From positions 1 to 64,000 of the forward strand of contig NZ_PCOU01000019.1 of assembly GCF_002979455.1 (NCBI RefSeq): a DNA stretch of 64,000 nucleotides. The letters run 5' to 3'. The notes beneath the pieces were generated by a model. It did not search any database. It worked only from the letters and a program-made list of their open reading frames with translations, and was not told where the DNA came from. The position numbers and the translations under genes are program-made. Positions within the stretch are counted from its first letter, which is position 1, and each line of letters starts with the position of its first letter. Of this stretch, positions 44,169 to 52,430 are shown piece by piece. Source of the stretch: Chryseobacterium sp. MYb7 (GTDB taxonomy: Bacteria; Bacteroidota; Bacteroidia; Flavobacteriales; Weeksellaceae).

Positions 44169-44723
44169 ATGAAAAGAACAATCATCGCTTCCTTATTTCT
44201 GATTATCGGATGTAAGGAAGAAAAGAAGGAGATTAAAACAGTAACAGAGCCACAGCAGACAGCAGAAAAAGCACTTCAGGATAATCAATCCAATGAAGCA
44301 GAAGATGCAAAAAAGTGGTTGGAAAGAAGTATTGTCGACTATTTTAAAGCAGATATCGGAATTGGAGAAAAGAATCTGCAGAAGATCACTACTAAAGACT
44401 ATTTTGATTATAAAACGGATGCCACCAATGTTGATCTGGATGTAGACGGAAGCCTTACAGAAAAAGAATTTCAGAATAAATGGAAGTCGAAGTTTGATAC
44501 CAGTAAAGCAGGTATTGGTATAGGATTTCTCATTCCTGCGCAGGATTGGATCAATATTGAAGTAGAAAGCTGTGATTTAAAATCCTCTACAAAAGATGGA
44601 TATATCTTCAATGTTGTGTTGAGAGATGATGGTTATAAAGCTCACTATCCCTCTGTCATAAAAGTAATAAAAGAAAACGGTTCCTTTTTGATTGCAGATG
44701 TTTTGCAGGATGAGCCAAAGTAA
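44169..44723 (+). CDS. Small lipoprotein of unknown function
   Basis: A lipoprotein of 184 residues. The lipobox cysteine is residue 15 (LIIG before C). A lysine/glutamate-rich linker (residues 16-50) precedes a compact domain (ITTKDYFDYKTDATNVDLDV, then FNVVLRDDGYKAHYPSVIKV) that resembles DUF3828-like folds, but I do not assign it. The start at 44169 gives a clean lipoprotein signal; a start eight codons upstream would add residues encoded inside the palindrome. Followed by cutC after 18 bases, perhaps one operon. Confidence 0.7.
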   Translation: MKRTIIASLFLIIGCKEEKKEIKTVTEPQQTAEKALQDNQSNEAEDAKKWLERSIVDYFKADIGIGEKNLQKITTKDYFDYKTDATNVDLDVDGSLTEKEFQNKWKSKFDTSKAGIGIGFLIPAQDWINIEVESCDLKSSTKDGYIFNVVLRDDGYKAHYPSVIKVIKENGSFLIADVLQDEPK

Positions 44724-44741
44724 AATTAAATAGATCATAGA

Positions 44742-45404
44742 ATGTCAAAAATAGAAATAGCTTGTTTTAACCCTGAATCAGCGATAATTGCTTTTGAAAA
44801 CGGAGCAGACAGAATAGAATTATGTGATGGGCTCAGTGAAGGCGGTACCACTCCGGACTTTGAAACAATGAAAAAACTTCGTGAGAAAATTACCATCCCA
44901 ATTTTTGTGATGATCCGTCCCAGAGGTGGAGACTTCTCTTATTCAGATTCAGAATTTGAACAGATGAAAAATGATTTAGTTCATTTAAAAACTTTAAAGG
45001 CAGATGGTTTTGTATTCGGGATTTTAGATGAAAATGATGAGGTTAATATGAAGCAAAATAAAGCTTTAGTAGAACTGGCAGCACCGCTTCCATGTACTTT
45101 TCACCGTGCTTTTGACCGTGCTGCAAGTCTGGAAGATTCTTTAGAAAAAGTAATTGAATGCGGCTTTACAACCATCCTTACTTCAGGCCAGAAACCTAAT
45201 GTATCTGAAGGAAAAGAGAATCTGAAAAAACTGGTTGAACTTTCTAATGGAAGAATCGGAATCCTTGTTGGAGGCGGACTTCGTTCATCCAATATTGAAG
45301 GAATAAGAGCTGTTACCAATGCTAATTATTTCCATTCTTCAGCGATTACTGATGGTGGGGCTTTTGCCAACCCTGATGAAGTGGTTGCGTTGAAAAGTAA
45401 ATAG
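44742..45404 (+). CDS. cutC: Copper homeostasis protein CutC
   Basis: A 220-residue TIM-barrel protein of the CutC family: IEIACFNPESAIIAFENGAD, RIELCDGLSEGGTTPD, then PIFVMIRPRGGDFSYSDSEF, TFHRAFDRA and GRIGILVGGGLRSSNIEGIR. Linked by genetics to copper tolerance, but the biochemical role is unsettled. Length is normal for the shorter Bacteroidota forms. It may be co-transcribed with the lipoprotein gene. Confidence 0.95.
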   Translation: MSKIEIACFNPESAIIAFENGADRIELCDGLSEGGTTPDFETMKKLREKITIPIFVMIRPRGGDFSYSDSEFEQMKNDLVHLKTLKADGFVFGILDENDEVNMKQNKALVELAAPLPCTFHRAFDRAASLEDSLEKVIECGFTTILTSGQKPNVSEGKENLKKLVELSNGRIGILVGGGLRSSNIEGIRAVTNANYFHSSAITDGGAFANPDEVVALKSK

Positions 45405-45415
45405 AATGAGTAATA

Positions 45416-45595
45416 TTTAAACGCAAAGTTTAAAAAACAAACTGTATTATATTTTGAGTAAGCAAAGTGATGCGACTATGTCGCTAATTAAGCGTAAGGA
45501 TAGAAACAGTCTGCTTCATCCAATCGAGTGAAAATCGATTCCATCTTTGCTTCCTTAAAATATTATGTAGCCAAATTTGAAACTTTGCGTTTAAA
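45416..45595. repeat. 180-bp element with perfect 16-bp terminal inverted repeats
   Basis: TTTAAACGCAAAGTTT (45416-45431) and AAACTTTGCGTTTAAA (45580-45595) are exact complements 148 bases apart. The inside contains no open frame. Size and ends suggest a MITE-like mobile unit or a folded RNA element, but no flanking target duplication is evident. Lies just before the GxxxxY gene. Confidence 0.65.
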
Positions 45596-45627
45596 AACTA
45601 CACAATAAAAATAAAGCACACAAATGA

Positions 45628-46014
45628 ATGACAGAAAACGAAATATCCTACAAAATAATAGGAGCAGCTATAGAAGTGCATAAGAACTTAGGAGTTGGCC
45701 TTTTAGAAAATGCATATGAAACCGCTTTAGCTTATGAATTAAAGATGTTGGGACTAAATATTAAGCAACAACTATCTTTACCTTTAAAGTATAAAGAAGT
45801 ATATATAGAAAATGCATTCAGAATTGATTTGATTGTAGAAGATAAAGTTATTGTAGAAGTGAAATCTGTATTAGAGTTGCATCCTATTTTTCACTCACAA
45901 GTATTGACATATCTGAAACAGACTAATATAAAATTGGGATTGCTTATTAATTTTAATAATGAACTTATTAAATATGGAATCCACAGAATTGTAAACAAAA
46001 TTATTGATGAATAG
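45628..46014 (+). CDS. GxxxxY protein (PD-(D/E)XK nuclease-like)
   Basis: A 128-residue protein of the GxxxxY family. It opens with EISYKIIGAAIEVHKNLGVG and the name motif G-LLENA-Y (GLLENAYETA), then carries a nuclease-like core FRIDLIVEDKVIVEVKSVLE, where D, E and K match the PD-(D/E)XK active site. The function is not established; homologues are common in Flavobacteriia and often adjoin repeats. The last eight bases overlap the next gene's start. Its presence between the element at 45416 and a glycosidase suggests insertion. Confidence 0.85.
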   Translation: MTENEISYKIIGAAIEVHKNLGVGLLENAYETALAYELKMLGLNIKQQLSLPLKYKEVYIENAFRIDLIVEDKVIVEVKSVLELHPIFHSQVLTYLKQTNIKLGLLINFNNELIKYGIHRIVNKIIDE

Positions 46015-48475
46015 AACGATCCTTTTTGCTTTCCTTTTCACACAGAATATCCTTTCCGCACAGTTTTCACAAAGGAATCTGTCTTCAGAGAACTGGCAGT
46101 TCAGAAATTCAAAAGACCAAAACTGGCTTCCTGCGAAAGTTCCGGGAACAGTGCATCTGGATTTAATGGATAATAAAGTTATACCTGATCCTTACAAAGA
46201 TGAAAATGAAAAGAAAGTACAATGGATAGAAAATGAAGATTGGGACTATCAGACTGCATTTACGATTTCTTCTCAGGAATTAAAGAATGACAATATTGAT
46301 CTTGTTTTTAACGGATTAGATACATTTTCAGAAATCTATCTTAACGGAAAACTGTTAAAGAAAACCGATAATATGTTCCGGAAATGGGAAATTCCGGTGA
46401 AACAATATCTGAAAACAGGAAAGAATACAATTCAGATTAACTTCAAATCTGCAGTGAATACAGGAAAGGAATTAGCCAAAAAAGTTCCGTTCACTATGCC
46501 GGAATCACCAAGAAGTTTTGTAAGAAAAGCACAATACCAGTTTGGATGGGATTGGGGGCCAAGATTGGTTACGGCAGGAATATGGAAAGACGTTCAGTTA
46601 GAATTCTGGAATAATGCCAAAATTATTACCGTTAAAGATATTCAGAAAAGAGCTGCTGATGGTTCTAATGATTTGCATTTTGATGTAGAGATTGATGCAC
46701 AAAATGCCGGAAATTATACCTTAGATCTGAATAAAACCCACCAAAAAATATCTTTAAAAAAAGGAATAAATATAATATCGATTCCTTATGAAACAACCGG
46801 GATGAAGCTTTGGCAGCCTAACGGACGCGGTGAAGCTAACCTCTATGATTTTGAAGTAAAGCTTTCAAAAGATCAGAAAAAGATTGATAGTAAAAATATC
46901 AGGATAGGGTTAAGAACAGTTGAATTGGTTCAGGAAAAAGACGAAAAAGGAAAATCATTCTATTTTAAAGTGAATGGACAGCCATTGTATATCAAAGGAA
47001 CCAACTGGATTCCGGGAGATAGCTTTTCGCCCAGAATGACCAAAGAAAAATACCGGAAGCTCATCAAAGATACCAAAGACGCCAATATGAATATGATCCG
47101 TATCTGGGGCGGAGGTATTTATGAAGATGATGAATTTTACAAAGCCTGCGACGAAAACGGAATTCTCGTGTGGCAGGATTTTATGTTTGCGGGAAGTTTT
47201 TATCCGGCAGATGAAGCATTTTTGAACAATGTAAAAGAAGAAGTAAAAGATCAGGTCAACAGGCTTCAGAATCATCCGTCTATTGCTTTGTGGTGCGGAA
47301 ATAATGAAATTGATGAAGCCATTGTCAACTGGGGATATCAGAAGCAGTTCAACTATTCAAAAAACGACTCATTACAGGTTTGGAAAGATTATAAAAAGCT
47401 TTTCCATGATGTCATTCCCAATGCATTGGCAGAAAATCTGAAGTCTGATAAAAATATATACTGGCCAAGCTCTCCATCCATTGGCTGGGGGCATAAAGAA
47501 AGTTTAACAGAAGGAGATTCTCATTATTGGGGAGTCTGGTGGGGTGAGCAACCCTTTGAAATTTACAACGAAAAAGTAGGCCGTTTTATGTCTGAATATG
47601 GCTTTCAGGGCACACCCACTCTTGAAACCACAAAATCAATGTTCTCTGGAACTCCGGAATTAAGTCTTCAGAACCCAACGATTAAAGCTCACGAAAAGCA
47701 TGCCCGTGGCTGGGACATCATTAATGAATATCTGAAACGGGATTATAAAATTCCGACCGATTTTGTACAATACAATTACGTTTCACAGCTGTCACAGGCA
47801 AGAGGAATGCAGATTGCCATTGAAGCTCACCGCCGCGCAAAACCTTATAACATGGGAACACTCTACTGGCAGCTCAACGATTGCTGGCCGGTGGTATCAT
47901 GGTCGTCCATCGATTATCTTGGAAACTGGAAAGCTTTCCATTATCAGGCAAAAAGAAGCTTTGAACCTGTGTTGATATCAGTAGCAGAGACCGATAAAAG
48001 TTATGACGTTTATCTGATCAGTGATTTATTGAAGGAATTTAAAACAGATACAAAGTTTGAATTAATTGATTTTAAAGGAAAAACACTTTGGAAAGCGAAT
48101 CAATCAGATGATATTAGAGCTGATGTAAGTAAGAAAATTCGAAATATCAGTAAGTCAGAACTGGCTCAATTTGATTTGTCCGGAGCAGTTTTAAAAATAA
48201 GTGCTGAAAAAGAAACAAAATTTGAAAAGCTGTTCTTCTTTAATAAACCTAAAGATTTAAAACTCTCAAAACCGGAGATTACAATCAAAAAAATATCACC
48301 CACTGAAATTGAAATATCAACGGATATCTTGGCAAAAGATATTTATCTGATCGGAGATACTCACTTCAGTGATAATTTCTTTGATCTGTTACCGGGAGCT
48401 TCAAAAAGGATTACGTTCTCAAAACCTATAGAAAAAATTGAAGTGATGAGTCTCTGGGATGTGATGAAGGAGTAA
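46007..48475 (+). CDS. Beta-mannosidase, GH2
   Basis: An exported GH2 glycosidase of 822 residues. Signal peptide residues 1-18 (MNRTILFAFLFTQNILSAQ; start ATG 46007 rather than TTG 46004). Sugar-binding jelly roll (20-190), Ig-like domain (about 190-300), then the barrel, with acid/base glutamate in WCGNNEID (near 430) and nucleophile glutamate in SEYGFQG (near 530), and C-terminal Ig-like regions. KGTNWIPGDSFSPR and YWQLNDCWPVVSW are typical of beta-mannosidases, which remove the core mannose of N-glycans. It overlaps the GxxxxY gene by eight bases, so translation may be coupled. Confidence 0.93.
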   Translation: MNRTILFAFLFTQNILSAQFSQRNLSSENWQFRNSKDQNWLPAKVPGTVHLDLMDNKVIPDPYKDENEKKVQWIENEDWDYQTAFTISSQELKNDNIDLVFNGLDTFSEIYLNGKLLKKTDNMFRKWEIPVKQYLKTGKNTIQINFKSAVNTGKELAKKVPFTMPESPRSFVRKAQYQFGWDWGPRLVTAGIWKDVQLEFWNNAKIITVKDIQKRAADGSNDLHFDVEIDAQNAGNYTLDLNKTHQKISLKKGINIISIPYETTGMKLWQPNGRGEANLYDFEVKLSKDQKKIDSKNIRIGLRTVELVQEKDEKGKSFYFKVNGQPLYIKGTNWIPGDSFSPRMTKEKYRKLIKDTKDANMNMIRIWGGGIYEDDEFYKACDENGILVWQDFMFAGSFYPADEAFLNNVKEEVKDQVNRLQNHPSIALWCGNNEIDEAIVNWGYQKQFNYSKNDSLQVWKDYKKLFHDVIPNALAENLKSDKNIYWPSSPSIGWGHKESLTEGDSHYWGVWWGEQPFEIYNEKVGRFMSEYGFQGTPTLETTKSMFSGTPELSLQNPTIKAHEKHARGWDIINEYLKRDYKIPTDFVQYNYVSQLSQARGMQIAIEAHRRAKPYNMGTLYWQLNDCWPVVSWSSIDYLGNWKAFHYQAKRSFEPVLISVAETDKSYDVYLISDLLKEFKTDTKFELIDFKGKTLWKANQSDDIRADVSKKIRNISKSELAQFDLSGAVLKISAEKETKFEKLFFFNKPKDLKLSKPEITIKKISPTEIEISTDILAKDIYLIGDTHFSDNFFDLLPGASKRITFSKPIEKIEVMSLWDVMKE

Positions 48476-48505
48476 GATCTATTTTGAAAACTTTTCCAAT
48501 TAGTC

Positions 48506-48538
48506 AACCATGTCAAGGTTCAAAACCTTGACATGGTT
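48506..48538. repeat. 33-bp palindrome, copy B
   Basis: Arms AACCATGTCAAGGTT and AACCTTGACATGGTT are identical to those of copy A (21420-21452); only the 3-base centre is CAA instead of TTA. Directly upstream of the AEC promoter. Confidence 0.88.
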
Positions 48539-48595
48539 AATGGAAATTTTGCCAAAAAAATATAAATTTTACCCCTCCAACTCAAAAATCAGCCG

Positions 48596-48603
48596 TAAAT
48601 TTG
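48596..48603 (+). promoter_or_regulatory. Promoter -7 box of the AEC gene
   Basis: TAAATTTG fits TAnnTTTG and puts the transcript start near 48607, excluding upstream starts that would run through the palindrome. Confidence 0.6.
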
Positions 48604-48623
48604 CACTATATTTCTTTATAGTT

Positions 48624-49532
48624 ATGGTAAATTTTGTTCTGATTGCAGTGTGTATCATTGCAGGAATGATATTCAAAGCAACAAAATCTATCCACCCCGA
48701 TGCCCATAAAGGTATCAACACCTGGATTCTTTATCTTGCTCTTCCGGCAGTTTCGTTTAAATATCTGCCTAAAGTAAAATGGACAACTGAAATGCTGTTC
48801 CCGATTGCGGCTACGTTCTTAATTTCAGTGTTCTGTTTCTTCTTTATGATGTTATACAGTAAGAGCAAAGGGTATTCAAGGCGATCCAGAAGTACTTTAG
48901 AATTGGCAAGTGGCTATAGTAATACTTCATTTATTGGATTTCCTTTAATCAGCGCCTTTTATGGTGAAGGACTTCTGAGTATTGCGATTATCTGTGACCA
49001 GACTATGTTTTTTTTCCTTTCTACCCTCGGAATTATTGCTGCAGTGAAAGGTGGAAGCAGGTCAGGAAAGGTAAGTGCACTATTTATTTTAAAAAGACTT
49101 GTTACATTTCCTCCGTTAATTGGGTGTATTTCGGCTTTAGTATTGTCGCAGTTTATTGATTTCACTGCTGCAGAACCGTTCTTTGATAAATTAGCTGCCA
49201 CAGTAAGTCCATTAGCTTTATTTTCAGTCGGATTACAGTTGAAATTTAACGGATGGAAAAAACTGATCCCTCAGATGTCCATGTCGATGTTGTATAAATT
49301 GATTCTGGCACCGGCAATTGTTCTGGGAATGGCTTTGCTGTTCGGAATAAAAGGAGATGTGGCAAAAATTACAGTTTTTGAAGCCGCAATGCCTACACTC
49401 GTTACCTCAAGTATCATTGCAGAACAATTCAGGCTGAATACAAAACTGACCAACCTGATCATCGGAGTCAGTATTATTGTCGGATTTTTTACTTCTGCAT
49501 TCTGGTATGAGATGACAGAATACTTTTTTTAG
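48624..49532 (+). CDS. AEC-family transporter (auxin-efflux-carrier type)
   Basis: A 302-residue membrane carrier with ten predicted helices. Family marks: NTWILYLALPAVSFKYLP (helix 2 region) and the central SGYSNTSFIGFPLI, the crossover P/N signature of AEC proteins; bacterial members carry malate, malonate or other acids. The start at 48624 (MVNFVLIAVCIIAGMIF) follows from the promoter box; an upstream frame runs into palindrome copy B and adds 38 uncharacteristic residues. Monocistronic. Confidence 0.88.
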   Translation: MVNFVLIAVCIIAGMIFKATKSIHPDAHKGINTWILYLALPAVSFKYLPKVKWTTEMLFPIAATFLISVFCFFFMMLYSKSKGYSRRSRSTLELASGYSNTSFIGFPLISAFYGEGLLSIAIICDQTMFFFLSTLGIIAAVKGGSRSGKVSALFILKRLVTFPPLIGCISALVLSQFIDFTAAEPFFDKLAATVSPLALFSVGLQLKFNGWKKLIPQMSMSMLYKLILAPAIVLGMALLFGIKGDVAKITVFEAAMPTLVTSSIIAEQFRLNTKLTNLIIGVSIIVGFFTSAFWYEMTEYFF

Positions 49533-49597
49533 TTATCCATAAATTCTTTCTTCGATACTTTCGAATTTGTGCTGTTCTTTTATTCACACGCCTTGTC

Positions 49598-49689
49598 ATT
49601 CCGTAGGAATCCAGCCTCTCATACCATTGTTTTTATCAATAAAATTCTGGACATTAAAAAATATCTGATTGTTTAGATTCCTACGGAAT
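49598..49689. repeat. Inverted repeat ATTCCGTAGGAATC
   Basis: ATTCCGTAGGAATC (49598-49611) and GATTCCTACGGAAT (49676-49689) are exact complements 64 bases apart; each arm is itself a small palindrome (ATTCC-GTA-GGAAT). It is preceded by GTC and followed by GGAC. The rest of the gap before priA shows nothing. Confidence 0.75.
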
Positions 49690-49821
49690 GGACAAAAGAA
49701 AAAAAAGTAGAGAATACAATACAGTTTTTGGTTTCCAGGCTTTGTTAAACATTACGAAAGAACTTCTGCAAAGTTGCAGTTCTCTCAGGAAAAATCTAAT
49801 TTTACACTTTAAATATTTCCC

Positions 49822-52269
49822 TTGCAATACGCTCAAATTGTTTTACCCCTAAACCTAAAAGGATCTTTTACCTATAAAGTTCCCGAAGAAATGATGTCTG
49901 AAATCCAGCCTGGAATGCGTGTCCTGGTACCGTTTGGCGGAAAGAAAATCTATACAGGAATTGTCTTTGAGCTTCACGATAATGCACCGGAAAATTTTAT
50001 CGCCAAGGAAGTGATCAGCATGCTGGATGATCAACCGATTATGCCTGAGGAACAGATTAATTTCTGGAACTGGCTTTCGGAATATTATCTGTGCAGCCTT
50101 GGTGAAATTTACCGGTTTTCATTTCCTTCTTCGTTAAAGCTGGAAAGTGAAACCTATTTAAAATTAAAACTGGGTGTAGTTGTTGATTTTGAAAATCTGG
50201 ATGTCAACGAAATGTACCTGATTCAGGCGTTGGAAGTACGACAGCTGATCAATCTGACGGATATCGAGGCTTTTATTCCTAAAAAGGATATTATTAAAAC
50301 CATCAATTCATTGATTGATCTTCAGTATATTGAAATTGATGAAAAAATTGCTGAGAAATATAAAGCGAAAGAAGTAGCATATGTAAGAATCAATGATGAG
50401 GTTTTGGTCAATCAGAATCTTACAGATGTACTTTTAAAACTGAACAGAGCTCAAAAACAGAAAGACCTGTTCCTTCTTATTTTAGAAAAACAGACAGAAA
50501 ACCCTGATATTCCTATTAAAAAATCTGAACTGTTTGAAGATGGTTATTTCGGAAGTTCTCACTTCAAACCTTTGGCAGATAAAGGTCTTGTAGAGGAATA
50601 TTACATGCAGAAAGACAGAATTGAAAGCTATGAAGGAGAAATTGAGGAGCTTGAAGAACTTTCCGAACAGCAGAAAATAGCAAAATCTGAAATTGATGAA
50701 GCTTTTGAAGAAGGGAAGAATGTGCTGCTTCACGGGGTTACTTCATCAGGAAAAACCCATATTTATTTAGAGAAAATTGATGAATGTATCAAAGAAGGAA
50801 AAAATGTTCTGTTTTTACTTCCTGAAATTTCTCTGACGAAACAGATCACCCAAAGATTAGAAAAAAAATACGGCAGGCAGCTCGGTTTTTATCATCAGAA
50901 ACTGACAGATTTTGAAAGGGTAGAAGTATGGAGAAGAATTAAACAGAATGATATCCGTATCCTGATCGGAACACGTAACGCTTTGTTTTTACCTTATCAG
51001 AATCTCGGACTTATTGTGATAGATGAGGAGCATGATTCAGCGTACAGGCCAAGAGAAGTTTCTCCTTATTTTAATGCTAAAGATGCATCATTGGTTTTAG
51101 GTGGATTTTATAACGCGGGTGTGATTTTAGGATCAGCAACTCCTTCCGTGGAAAGCTACTACAGGGCCCGAAAAGATAAAATGAGATATGTTTTCCTGAA
51201 TGAAAGATTTGGGAATGTCAATCTGCCGGAATATGAACTGATCAATTTCAAAGAAGCCCAGGAATCTAAAAAGGTTTCCGGAAATTTCTCTTTGAAGCTT
51301 GTTGAAGAGATCAAGAAAACAGTAGATGAAAAAAATCAGGCGATCGTTCTGCACAATCGTCGTGGTTATTCCAACGTCATAGAGTGTGAGAGCTGTGGTT
51401 ATGTGAATTACTGTTCCAATTGTGATGTCGTGATGACCTATCATAAGGCTGCCAATGAAATGAAGTGCCACTATTGTGGACAAAGAGCTTCAAAACCAAG
51501 AACCTGTCCGAAATGTAATTCCGAAAAGCTGAATGAAAGAGGAGTTGGGGTAGAGCAGATTCATGAGGAAGTTTCTAAACTGTTCCCTGAAAATGAGGTG
51601 GACAGAATGGACGTAGATTCTATGCGTAAGAAATTTGCCTACGAAAAACTATATGAAAAGATTGAGGATGGAGAAACAGACATTATCGTAGGAACACAGA
51701 TGATTTCTAAGGGGCTTGATTTTGATCATATCGAGCTGGTTACGATTCCCAAAGCAGACTCCTTATTATATGTACAGGATTTTCGGGCAGAAGAAAGAGC
51801 TTATCAATTGATCACGCAGGTGTCAGGTAGAGCGGGAAGGGTTTCCGGAAAAGGGAGAATCCTGATTCAGACTTATAATCCAGAGCATTCTGTATTTCAG
51901 CTGATCAAGATGAATAATCCAGCGAAGATCTATAAATATATTCTTACAGAGCGTCAGAAATTTCATTATCCGCCCTTTACCAAGCTGATTATGATTGAAA
52001 TGAAGCACAGAAAGGAAGATAAAGTAGACCGTGCTTCTCAGTTTCTGGGCTCCATCCTTAGAAAATATCTTCCGGAAGATTGTGTTTTAGGCCCTGAAAG
52101 AGCTCAGATTGCAAGGCTGAATAACCTGTATCAATTCCAGATTATGCTGAAGCTTCCCCGTGGGAAAAACTATGAGAAATTCAAAAATATGGTTTTGATA
52201 AGTTTGAAAGAATTTGATGAAATTACTGCTTATCAAAGCATTAAAAAAGATGTTTTTGTGGATTTTTAA
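49822..52269 (+). CDS. priA: Primosomal protein N', helicase PriA
   Basis: A 815-residue replication-restart helicase. N-terminal DNA-binding domain (QIVLPLNLKGSFTYKVPEEM), Walker A GVTSSGKTHIYLEK (near 305), DEEH box IVIDEEHDSAYRPREV, two zinc-binding cysteine clusters (CESCGYVNYCSNCD, then CHYCGQ and CPKC), motif VI region LITQVSGRAGR. It starts at a TTG (49822), since no ATG lies near the conserved first strand and the frame closes upstream. Length is normal. Housekeeping gene, monocistronic. Confidence 0.95.
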   Translation: MQYAQIVLPLNLKGSFTYKVPEEMMSEIQPGMRVLVPFGGKKIYTGIVFELHDNAPENFIAKEVISMLDDQPIMPEEQINFWNWLSEYYLCSLGEIYRFSFPSSLKLESETYLKLKLGVVVDFENLDVNEMYLIQALEVRQLINLTDIEAFIPKKDIIKTINSLIDLQYIEIDEKIAEKYKAKEVAYVRINDEVLVNQNLTDVLLKLNRAQKQKDLFLLILEKQTENPDIPIKKSELFEDGYFGSSHFKPLADKGLVEEYYMQKDRIESYEGEIEELEELSEQQKIAKSEIDEAFEEGKNVLLHGVTSSGKTHIYLEKIDECIKEGKNVLFLLPEISLTKQITQRLEKKYGRQLGFYHQKLTDFERVEVWRRIKQNDIRILIGTRNALFLPYQNLGLIVIDEEHDSAYRPREVSPYFNAKDASLVLGGFYNAGVILGSATPSVESYYRARKDKMRYVFLNERFGNVNLPEYELINFKEAQESKKVSGNFSLKLVEEIKKTVDEKNQAIVLHNRRGYSNVIECESCGYVNYCSNCDVVMTYHKAANEMKCHYCGQRASKPRTCPKCNSEKLNERGVGVEQIHEEVSKLFPENEVDRMDVDSMRKKFAYEKLYEKIEDGETDIIVGTQMISKGLDFDHIELVTIPKADSLLYVQDFRAEERAYQLITQVSGRAGRVSGKGRILIQTYNPEHSVFQLIKMNNPAKIYKYILTERQKFHYPPFTKLIMIEMKHRKEDKVDRASQFLGSILRKYLPEDCVLGPERAQIARLNNLYQFQIMLKLPRGKNYEKFKNMVLISLKEFDEITAYQSIKKDVFVDF

Positions 52270-52430
52270 CAATTTTTAACAAACTTTACACTCTTTTATA
52301 AGACGCTGATAGCTCGTTGTATAACAATAATTTCTACTTTTGGACGTTGATTAAGTGTTTGGCTTTTTAATTGAATGATTTAACCTCTCATTTTTTATAG
52401 AGTCAAAACTATAGAACTAAAAGAAGATAG

